From contig JAVXUO010000672.1 in assembly GCA_033065855.1 (NCBI GenBank), forward strand, positions 111,171-175,170: DNA of 64,000 nucleotides. The letters are read 5' to 3'. This stretch comes from Escallonia rubra (taxonomy: Eukaryota; Streptophyta; Magnoliopsida; Escalloniales; Escalloniaceae). This document shows, piece after piece, positions 53,708 to 64,000 of this stretch. Numbering within the stretch: position 1 is the stretch's first letter; each line of letters starts with the position of its first letter. A program made the translations under genes and the position numbers. The notes below the pieces were generated by a model. The model was not told the origin of the DNA. It saw only the letters and a program-made list of their open reading frames with translations, and did not search any database.

Positions 53708-56315
53708 ATGGCAGCTGAATTCATGACACTTCGTCAGCTAAATGAGCACACAAAAGTCTGGAAAGCCAAACTTCGTGTTCTGCAGAAATGGCATGTTCGA
53801 GTGTCAAAGTCAGGCGTAACAAAGTTCCAGAACTACATACTAGCTGATGAGGAGGTATTTTTTTATCTTAACATACTATTATGTGTACGGACACTGTCGT
53901 CTAATTACTCTATTGACTACCTTTAACTGTGACAGGGAACAAAAATTCAGGCCACCGCTTTTGGTGATGATATTCCAATATTCAATGCGGTCCTAAACGC
54001 TGACAAAGATTATCTATTTAGCAATGGAAGTGTGCAAAAGGTTCGTTTACTGCAACGGTTTGTTGAAAACACCTACCAAATCATCTTCAATTCGAAGATG
54101 ATCATAGAAACGATTGAGAATGCTACAAGCAGAACACTGCATCAATATAATATCGTGACTCTAGGAAAGATTAGTGACTACCTGGGTACTGATGCTACCT
54201 TAGGTAAATTCCAGAAAGCTTTTACTCTTTAGCTTCATATTTTTACAGCCACTTGTAGCAGACTTTATGTAGTTTTTATTTGTCATCTGACTACAGACAT
54301 TATTGCAATTGCAATTGAAGTCTTATCAGCAAAAAGTATAACCCCTCATGCATCGGGATATCCAACACGCGTGCAAGATATTGTTATCATCGATCAGGCG
54401 TAATTTTCTCGTCATATTCTTCTTTCTAAAAAATCACTTTAACAATTATGATCATCGTTATCGTTGATGCCAGTATGAAGCCCATCAGATTAGCAGCTTG
54501 GAATGAATTTGTCTCCGACGAATGTGAGAAATTGGCTACTCATATCAATCATCTACCATTACTCATCGTCACAAATCTCGTAGTACGTTCATACAATGGT
54601 ATGTAAAGAACTCTTCCCCAAAAACTTGTCAGCTATGAAAATCAGAGCTATCTTGCATAGACATGTACCTTTTGACCGCCAGGCTACACATCCACATACA
54701 ACGAGTGATCTTTTTTCTATCTAGAACTTTTATTGCCGTGGTATTTAAGAGGTAGAAATAGGAGATTGTACTCCTTAGTGCATCATAAACTGTTTCAGTA
54801 CATGAAACCAATATAACTTACATTTATGCGTGTTTCAGTTGTACTGTAACTTACACCTATACGTGCTTTAGTTGTACTGTTCATCACTGTTTGATCTGAT
54901 GAAGAGAGTTGCTTCTATTTGAAAGTGTGTTTGCGTAGGCATTATTCATTTCTTTCTTTCTTTCTTATAGGTTTGTCACTTTCCACAACAGTGTCATCAA
55001 CGATCGACATAAACATGGACATACCTCAGGCTGAATCCATGCAAATTTGGCAAGTCTCTCCTTATGACTACTCACATAAAAGATGTTTGACTACATGACA
55101 TTGAATTCACCTATGCTACAGGAAAGACGAACACAGGGATGCCATTCATGCGATTCGAAGATCAAAGCTGTTTTTAGCAAATGCTCAGCACAACATTGCT
55201 GGTACGGAATTCGTAGCAACACCAATTCACCAACTCACTCAACAGGCCAGCTTCTCATGATAGGTTTAACAGTTTCTACTTCTAAGATTGTATCACGGTT
55301 GTATTATACAGGTATGCTGTTTCCTAAATCAAATTTCAAGTACAACTTTTAGTACGTTCTTTATACAATTAAGATTCTATGTGCTGTCAATAAATGAAAC
55401 TGGATCATCAATGCTACATGCTGCAACTTGCCTTGCAACTTGCCCAGAATTAGTGGGCTCCTGTTCTGCAACTTGCCCAGAATCTTTTATGCTTCTTTGT
55501 TTGCCTACGTGCTGCACAATTTTTCTGCAGACTCTATTACAAAGGCACTACTGTACAAAAAATTCTGTAACTTACAATTATGAAAAACCTTGTAACTTAG
55601 AATTATGAAAAATGATATGTCTTGCATGCTGGCCAGGAGCTTATGTACGTGGAAACTATTTTCTTTGTTGAGCTTTTCAGCCATACAGTTTATTTGTAAT
55701 TTCTTCCATTCCAACTCAGAGTATCAGTGCCAACTTCTATTGACAGGAACATGTCACATGGGTCAAAGGAAAGATTAGACCATCAAACCTCTCTCAACGT
55801 CTATACTATATTGCTTGCAACAAATGCAACTCAAGAACCAGTGAGGCAATTGGAACACCATTCGCATGCTATGCTTGTTCAGCTGAAGAATCTATTGCTC
55901 TTCCAAGGTCATCTAACAACCACTACCTCCTACCAATTCCATATCTTCTATTTATGACTCAATTGTGATCATATATTCATATGCAGATATGTATTCCAGG
56001 CTGAGGTTGAAGACAATAGTGGTAGTGTCCAATTGAGCATGTTTGGAAGCAATGCCGAAAAGATTATTGGGAAGCCAATTGAAGAAATATCAAAGATGGA
56101 CATCAAGGTAAAGAAATTTACTGGACTCCAAACTTAAGATTATCATAGTTGTTAACGACATTCAAAATTTTGTGTAGGAGCGAGCAACACTTCTTTCAAT
56201 CATTAATTCAAAAGCTTCCGAGAGAGATTATTTTGTCCAGCTGACCCCACTTCAACAATCTACATCGATAGCAAGTTCAACTAAATGGAATGTTCGAGAT
56301 GTCGAGGATGATTGA
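53708..56315 (+). CDS. RPA1-like single-stranded-DNA-binding protein of a Helitron, nine exons
   Basis: Exons with phase-compatible boundaries: 53708-53854, 53936-54203, 54297-54399, 54474-54598, 54971-55049, 55122-~55254, 55747-55907, 55987-56107 and 56178-56315. The first OB fold is seen as RVLQKWHVRV and GTKIQATAFGDD, and the second as RVQDIVIIDQ and IRLAAWNEF. The third has a four-Cys zinc ribbon (CNKCNSRT...CYAC) and the RPA large-subunit pattern FQAEVEDNSGSVQLSMFG. The protein ends at TGA 56313. Exon 5 appears to use a GC donor (TTG|GCAAGT). The exon 6/7 junction is unresolved because frame 6 runs into TGA near 55253. Plant Helitrons carry such RPA genes, presumably to coat single-stranded DNA during rolling-circle transposition. 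The RepHel gene follows on the same strand. Confidence 0.85.
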
Positions 56316-59300
56316 ATGAAAATTGCTGTTGTCAGGATTCTAAATGGTGTAAAATGTTGTTGGAATCCACTGTTATGTACTTATGTGGAAGACGTACAGT
56401 CTACATGTGTTGTATATAGTGTGAAAAATGTTACCAAGTTTTTAAATTCTAATGCAAGAATTATTAGTTCTGTCTAATGAAAGTTTGTATAACTATATTG
56501 TGATTAGTTGATATAGTTGTCATATCTACATCATTTATAACCAAGATTTGTTCATCCTAATTATGAACATAAAATGTCAATTACTCGTTGAATTTCCCAA
56601 ATTCAGGTTGTTCTTTGATAAAAATTTACAAAAATGAAATGTGTTACAAATATAGCCTACAAATGTAATTTTCGTATCCCTTACCATAATAATCTTACAA
56701 CTCAATTGCTTAGCCATGTACTTCGTCTCCTCCAGCTTAAACGTCCTACAACTCAATCGCTTATCACTTCTCAGTTATTGACATTATTTAAACTTACTAT
56801 AAAAGTATAACTTGTACAACCAAGTTCGAAATAGCGATTATTTGATGGTAAATAATATTCATATTTTCACTTTAATTATATCTAACTACTTACATTTTGA
56901 TTTTATTATTAAAAAGGTGAGGCTTATAATTCTAACCACACAAATAAAGAGTAAGTGATAAATATAAAATACTGATATCAATAGTTGATTTACTCAATTA
57001 CATGGATTTGTGTGCTCTAACTTATCCACCATGTGACAACCATCATCCCTCTTATAGTCATGTTTCTAACATGAGTAGATTTGTTTTGACCTCTCTGTTT
57101 TGACCTTTCTGTTTCACTTCTCTGTTTTGACTTTTCTAAGTTGTCTTCCCTCACCTACATCCTAATCTGATTTCACCTCCTATGTAAAAGTCTCCAAAGC
57201 CTTATGCTAGAATGTAGAGGCTTAGTTTCAACTTCAGTGTTCTCACTTTTACATTTTCTGTTTTAATTTATGTTCTCACCTCTTTCCATTTTCTCAGCTT
57301 TAAAGAAATTTTGGTCATGCTTTTTTACACAGAGAAAACAGAATATGAAAACCTATGAACATACAAACTTCATTAACTAATTTACTCAGGTATGTAGTTT
57401 CCCCAGATAAAGTGATCAAACTATTAACAAACCAGGTACGTAGTTTCCCCATTTTAAAGTACTCTAATTTAGTAATTTTTATTTTGGTCATTTCACACCT
57501 ATTTACTTGTATGATTTTCTACCTATGGATTCCCTGAACAAAGCTAACTGCATAATGTTGACTAACTTCTCTGAACTTTACTTCCTCAAATAAAAATGGA
57601 TACATGATGTCAATCTAAAGTAAAGAAACAGGCAAAGTTAGTTTTTGCATATACTAAAGTTTATCCTGAGATTGCAGACAGGTCATAGAAAAACCATTTT
57701 TATACAGCTTACTTTTGTGAGGTACTTCTTTAACCATTTTTAAAACCTGTGTACCATTTGAGATTTGGTCTTGTAAAAGAGAACTTACCAATGGCTACAA
57801 TCTATTGCAGTACCAAATAAAATAATAACCTGCTCAGATACTGCTTTCTTTATCAATCATGTACTAAAAAAGCAACCTTCTTACTAGGTATTCCTAATGA
57901 CTGCCTCCTGCTTCTTCTTTTAGCTTTGCCCCCATTAACTTAAAACTTGATCACTTCATATTCACATATAAAACACCAATTAAAAAATAATTTGAAAACT
58001 AAAGTGTACAATATAAATAACTTATTACCTGAAGGTGAGAATTTTCTATAGATATACTAATGGACACCGGATGCACAGTTTAACTTAATTGAGTGCCTAA
58101 TTGGGCTAAAAAATATGGAAGAAATGTCCAAGTGTTCTCCCTTACCATGATAGGCATCACAACAAGAATCAAAGCTTATTATGCATGTTCACTGCAAATT
58201 CATTTTAGTAACATATTATATTGAAATCACACCATGCATTTTGACTGCAAATGCAATTAAACAGCAGATTATAGACATTACTAGGTACGAATGTTCTCAT
58301 CATAATAAGAATCAAAGCTTATTATGTATCTTCATTGCAATTTCATTTACGCAACAGATGATAGTCATCAATGACAATGAATCCTATCATCATATAAAAA
58401 AATTGTTAGACACATACATTTTCAATGCAAATGAATGGAAGCAATAGATCATAGGTGTCAGTAAGCATCCAACTATCGGCTGTAAAACCTTGTAAAGAAG
58501 TATATGTTAAAAGTTACTTAATGAAATTAGGATAACTACGAAGTGTCAAACTCTCCAAGAATAAAGTTAAAAACTACGATAGCTATAAAGGCAATCATGT
58601 GTTCTAACACGCAAATGATGACGGGGTGGTCATAGTTGCACATGATATGGATAGAATTCATAAATATATGCATTTTACTTAGGTTGAAAGACAATAATGA
58701 GACCAGACTACACACAACTATCAGCATGATATGGTTTTAGACAAACACAACAATATTAACTTTTAATCTTAAACATTGATAAGAAATCAATTTCTGTAAT
58801 ATGCTGTAAAAACTACACCTTTGTATCACCTATCTTTGATAACTTCTCTGCTTCGAATTAAAGATGTAACACTTAAACTATGGGACACAGATTCTTATTT
58901 AGTTAATCTCCTACACTAAAAATTACAAATCAGCTAAATGAACAGAGAGTTTTGCAACTTTGTTTCAACATGAAATCTAACAAAGATCACAATAACAGTA
59001 GACATTCCTGCAAAACTCAAAGATTACAACAATTGTACAGAAACATGTGCCTAAGAAGAAAAAACAGAAAGTAAAACTCATAAATCTTCTTTCTTAAACA
59101 AACAACCATCCCGTAGGTAATGTCTGAATTATTAGCAGAAACAAAATCTTATCAGTGCCGCTGTGGAAGATTCCAAAACATCGATCAATAACATAATCAA
59201 AACTCCTAATAGATTAGCTTTCCACAGGCCTGTGCAATGACTAGGCAAGTCTACTACATGCTTCATAATTCAAAGATGAACTTCAGAATTCCAGATGGGC

Positions 59301-59892
59301 TTGTGGCAACAGGAAATATTTCCAAAATGAAAAGCATGAAACTTACAATTGCGCATGAATCCCCTGAAAAGTTGTCGCAAAAGTGCTTAACAGCTATTGA
59401 GACGTCCTTTCATCTGCAAATAATTCTGGATGTGAAAATGCAGACAACAACTGTTGATCTCCGCATAGCAAAAATATTCAATCTGCAAAGTCCATTCTCT
59501 ACATACATGTACAAAGGTTGCTGCTCGTTCTGCAAAAATTCATAATAGTTCATTACCTATTGTCTTGAAGATTTCGTTAATTGATCATATGTGCCTTCAG
59601 AAATATCTCTACAGAGAGGAAGGATCAGAGTTACGGCAATTCGAGAGCAAGAGGAAAAGAACCAGCTTCAGGCATGCATGGCCAAGTACCAAAACAACTC
59701 AAATCAAATGCTCCTTCAACGTCATCAAATTCATCAATCCTGGATCCAAACATTTTATCTCCTATGCAAATAAATATCGCTTCTTTTGGAAAAACTTCAT
59801 CAACAAAAGAAGGTCAGCTAAAATTTGAAATTTCAATATCTTATAGCATCTTATTCTCTAAGTCTTACTTCTTAACACCATTTGCCGCAGAC
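56316..59892. other. Noncoding region between the RPA-like and RepHel genes
   Basis: AT-rich DNA with no convincing gene. A tandem run near 57075-57137 repeats the CTGTTTTGAC motif three times. A segment at 59581-59810 is open in the RepHel frame with a Ser/Pro/Asn-rich composition (RARGKEPASGMHGQVPK). It may be an additional 5' RepHel exon, ending at a GT donor near 59812. Confidence 0.45.
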
Positions 59893-61184
59893 ATGGCACA
59901 TGAGCATACAAAACAAAGGAAATAGAGCTATTATGCTAACATGTCACCAGCAAAAAAGGCAGAAGGAGTACAAAAGGCTAAAGAAAGGCATCAAGAAAAA
60001 CGAAAGCTATCATTTGATTTTGCCTCCAATACCAGCACAGATGAAGGCACTTCCTCATTTACTCCGTTTATTCCAACGACCAATTCTGCTAATCTATTAA
60101 CGACACTCAGCTCACAACCTCGTATAACTCGTATGGTTTCTTCTCACGTCTTAATGTCATTTGTATATTTTTGAACTTTTAAAGAATAGTCTATTTATAA
60201 ATACTCAACTCTATAATTTCAGGTCCTCGAAGACCACGTTTACCTCATCAAACCATTCGAATGCCTCCACAATTTTCATCAATGCTTCCATCACCAACAT
60301 TATGCACTTTCTGCACTGCAAAGAAATTCTTCCATGAATCTAATGCATTTTGTTGCAGTAATGGTGAGGTAAAGCTACAGGTTCACAAACCACCCACAGC
60401 ACTTCACCAACTATTTTCTGGTTCAAATAATGATAGCTGCCACTTCCACAAATATGTACGGGCCTACAATAATATGTTTGCCTTCACTTCACTTGGGGTC
60501 AAAGTTGATCGGAAAATAAACATGAAGAACAAGGGCATATACACGTTTAAAGTCCAAGGTCAGATGTATCACTACGTAAATGACCTCACACCAACAAATG
60601 ATGCTCCTAAGTACCTCCAGTTGTACTTTTACGACACCGATCATGAGATCGAAAATCGTCTTCAAAATAGCAACCAATTGCGGTCTGAAATCATCACGTA
60701 CCTCATGGACATCTTGAATGTCAATCCATATGCTACATTTTTTCGAATGCTCAAGGACATAAATGTCAATGAACAAAACCATATAGTTATTTATTGTGAT
60801 CCATCAGCTGATCAACGAACATTCAACGCTCCTACAACATCCCAGGTTGCCGCTATATGGATTGAAGATGAAGGTACAAGTACAACTAGCACACGTAACA
60901 TCATTGTTCATAGCAACTCAGGATGTAGTCATAGAATAATGCATTACTATGGTTGTTATGACCCTTTTCAGTATCCTCTCTTATTTCCTTTTGGCCAAAG
61001 TGGTTGGCATCAAGGCATTAAAAGGTTTACATGCAATACTTCTTATAGCAGACCATCATCCCACAAAGAGTCGGACAAATTCAGCACTGCTCAAAACCCA
61101 GAAAACTTAATTGAAAGAGAAGAACAAGGTAGCAAATACATTAAAGTTCATCCACGTATACATGTTCTTTTAAAGCCATTAGAA

Positions 61185-61234
<50 letters not shown>

Positions 61235-64000
61235 ACACACACACTGACATATCTTCTAACATGCAGGTATTTCAAAGCGTAAAAGAGGAGATGGTGTTAT
61301 CTCATGTTGTGAATATTACAGTTACATATTCCAAATGCGTCCACAGGAAACTTCTTGCCTCCTTCGAGCTGGTCGACTTCTACAACAATATATGGTTGAC
61401 ATGTACATTAAAATTGAGAGCACAAGGTTGGACTACTTTCGGACAAATCAAGAGGTTATAAGAGCTGATCTATACCAAGGACTTCTAGATGCTGCCACAT
61501 CTGGAGAAACTCAGGCTTCAACTTGCGGCAAAAGAATTGTCCTACCTACATCTTTCATTGGTGGCCCTCGTGACATGAAAAAAAGATATCTAGATGCAAT
61601 GGCGTTAGTGCAGCGTTACGGGAAACCTGATATTTTCTTGACTTTAACTTGCAACCCATCGTGGCCAGAAATACAACAAGAACTAGCAACTGGCGAGAAG
61701 GCATACAACCGCCCTGATTTATTGACAAGAATATTTCATGCAAAACTCATGGAAGTAAAGGCCAAAATTGTAACAAAAGGAGTTTTTGGGCCAGTAGGAG
61801 CTTTTGTTTATGTAGTCGAATTTCAGAAGAAGGGCTTACCACATGCACATTTTTTGGTCATTCTGAAAAGAGGGCACAAAATCAAAAGTCCTGAAGATTT
61901 TGACAAATATGTATCAGCTGAAATTCCAAACAGAGAAGACAATATACACCTATATGAAGCAGTCGTTAGTCATATGATGCATGGTCCGTGTGGTGCGCGC
62001 AAGCCAAACAATGTCTGCATGAATACCAAAGGTCAGTGCAAAAATAGGTATCCTCGTGAATTTTGTGAATATAGCATGACTTCAAATGATTCGTACCCCA
62101 TATATCGGAGACACAACAATGGTCGTACTGCATATGTTCAAAAGGAAACACTAGATAACAGATGGGTTGTCCCCTACAATGCATACTTGCTTGCAAAATT
62201 CAATTGCCATATCAACGTTGAAATTTGCTCATCTATAAAAGCTGTCAAATACCTGTACAAGTATGTATACAAAGGTCATGACCGTGTTCACTTTCAAGTT
62301 AGTGCACTTCACAACAATCCTAGCATAGATGAAATCAGCCAATTCCAAGCTGCTCGCTGGATCTCTCCACCCGAGGCTGCATGGCGTATCTTTAAGTTCC
62401 ATTTGAATGATATATCTCCCTCAGTTCTTTCTTTACAGCTACATTTGCCAGATATGCAGTCAGTTGGTTTTCGAGCAACAGAAAAAATCCAGAATGTGAT
62501 CAGAAATGACAAGAACTCAAGAACCATGCTAACAGAATTCTTTAGAATAAACAAAGAAAGCAAAAGCGAAGAAAAATATCTTTACTCAGAGTTCCCCGAG
62601 CATTATGTATGGAACACGAAGTATCATCTTTGGTTTCCACGACAGCGAGGATTCATGGTGGGTCGAATAGTAGCAGCTAATCCTATAGAAGGTGAACGGT
62701 ACTATTTGCGACTTCTTCTACTTCATGTCAGAGGGCCAACATCCTTTTATGCACTAAAGACAGTGAATGGAAAGCTCTTTCCTTCCTTTCGTGATGCAGC
62801 TGAGGCACATGGATTACTTGAATCAGATAATGCAACACAAAAATGCCTCAAAGAGGCAGCAACTTTCCAAATGCCTGTAGCTTTGCGTCGTCTATTTGCA
62901 ACACTCTTGGTATTTTGTGAGTCAAACAACCCAAGGGCATTATGGGATACATTCTACGACTCCTTATCTGAAGATTTTAGACGAAATCAAAATCTGAAAG
63001 ATGTTGACATTCTCCATCAAACGATCAGAAGCGTTGGACATTTTTTAGAATCAATGGGAAGAAATGTTTCAGAATATAATCTCCCTTCAATAGATGCAAA
63101 AGAACCCGAATTGACTACCAAATATAAAGATATCGAAGAACAGCTACACATTGACATTCCCTATGAAGATTTAATGTCTGTGTCTCAACTTAATACATGT
63201 CAACGCAATGCATACAACATCATTTGGCAGCATGTATAGGAAGAGGCAGCTGGTGCATTTTTTGTTGATGGCCCAGGTGGTACAGGGAAAACTTACCTTT
63301 ATCGGACTTTGTTAGCGACTGCCCGTTCAAAAGGTTTTATTGCTCTAGCTACAGCAAGCTCCGGCATTGCAGCGTCAAATTTGCCTGGTGGTCGTACCTC
63401 TCATTCACGCTTTAGGCTACCTTTAGCAGACAATAATTCTTCTTTCTGCAACATCAGCAAACAAAGCTCACTAGCTAATCTCATAAGAGCAACACGTCTA
63501 TTTATTTGGGATGAAGCATCGATGGCAAGAAAACAAACTGTTGAAGCATTTGAGGCCATGTTGCGTGATATTTGCTCAAATGATACCGCTTTTGGAGCAA
63601 AAGTAGTTGTATTCGGAGGAGATTTTCGACAAGTACTTCCAGTTACCCCTCGTGCATCACGACATGAAGCAATTTCCAATAGTCTCGCCATGTCTGATCT
63701 TTGGGATTCTATAGAAAAGTTGTATTTGACTGAAAACATGAGAGCCATTGATGATCCTGAATTCTCAAAATTCCTTCTCCGTATTGGCAATGGCACAGAA
63801 CAATGTACAAATGAAGACAACATTGAAATTCCCAAAGGTATGGTCATCCCCTACACTGATGACTCTAAATCCATCTCAGATTTGACAGATTTCATATATC
63901 CAAGTATGGAACAGCATCTATCAGACACAACATACTTCACAAACAGAGCAATTCTAACTCCAAAAAATGAGTATGTTGATGAAATTAATTCAAAACTCAT
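59893..64000 (+). pseudogene. Helitron RepHel (HUH endonuclease plus PIF1 helicase), runs off window
   Basis: Exons in phase are 59893-60130, 60223-61128 and 61267 onward; the introns are 60131-60222 and 61129-61266. The N-terminal region contains YYANMSPAKKAE and zinc-finger-like CTFCTAKKF. The Helitron-like N domain begins near RLLQQYMVDMYIK. The Rep part has the HUH motif (GLPHAHF, His codons 61842 and 61848) and clustered tyrosines (KYLYKYVYKG, 62247-62273) that cleave and join DNA. A PIF1 helicase follows with Walker A GPGGTGKT (63270-63293), Walker B IWDEAS and GGDFRQ. TAG at 59923-59925 (after KQRK) and at 63237-63239 (before EEAAGAFFVDG) interrupt an otherwise open frame. The copy is thus probably inactive but only slightly decayed. 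The helicase frame is open to the window end. Confidence 0.9.
61192..61232. repeat. (CT)n microsatellite in RepHel intron
   Basis: A CT array of about 40 bp, interrupted once by TTT, lies inside the 61129-61266 intron just upstream of its AG acceptor, where a pyrimidine tract is needed. Confidence 0.85.

Overview
This window looks like repeat-rich nuclear DNA of a flowering plant, most likely a eudicot. The evidence is one intronless pentatricopeptide-repeat (PPR) gene, two plant-type non-RD receptor-like kinases, a decayed FAR1/FRS-type gene, and plant lineages of Ty1-copia, Ty3-gypsy, CACTA, PIF/Harbinger, hAT, Mutator-like, SINE and Helitron elements. I cannot name the species. No bacterial, organellar or CRISPR features are present.

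Layout. 1-4095: a broken Ty1-copia element, SIRE/Maximus-like. One LTR (1455-2632) lies between the 3' end of one internal region (1-1454) and the tRNA-iMet primer site and gag of another. 4096-6908: an FRS (FAR1-related) pseudogene with a perfect 129-bp tandem duplication. 6909-9361: unassigned DNA with a tRNA-derived SINE. 9362-12496 (-): an intact 1044-residue mitochondrial-type PPR protein. 13641-14853: fragments of a Ty3-gypsy LTR and a small copia element, both on the minus strand.

15553-35000: a tandem segmental duplication of about 9 kb. Unit A is 15553-24508 and unit B is 25747-35000. Each carries one SD2-5-like receptor kinase gene without its lectin ectodomain and the 5' part of the same decayed copia element. 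Indels between the copies reveal precise insertions: a 600-bp hAT MITE only in A, and a 207-bp Mutator-type foldback element and an 824-bp Harbinger-type MITE only in B. The 1.2-kb spacer between units holds a GC-rich array of three ~300-330-bp repeats.

35001-44894: in unit B the copia element continues and is split twice, by a 4.7-kb PIF/Harbinger transposon (35881-40573) and a 3.9-kb CACTA transposon (40874-44741). Both have target-site duplications, and the copia reading frame resumes exactly after each. 45203-46711: an hAT transposase pseudogene. 47744-51298: a 3555-bp gypsy solo LTR with a perfect 5-bp target-site duplication. It is the same family as the fragment at 13981.

51304-64000: the coding core of a Helitron, running off the window end. 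A nine-exon RPA1-like single-stranded-DNA-binding gene (53708-56315) precedes a spliced RepHel gene (59893-64000+) with the HUH nuclease motif, paired tyrosines and a PIF1-type helicase. In-frame TAG codons at 59923 and 63237 suggest this copy is recently inactivated. The likely functional host genes are the PPR gene and one or both kinases; almost everything else is mobile DNA in various stages of decay.
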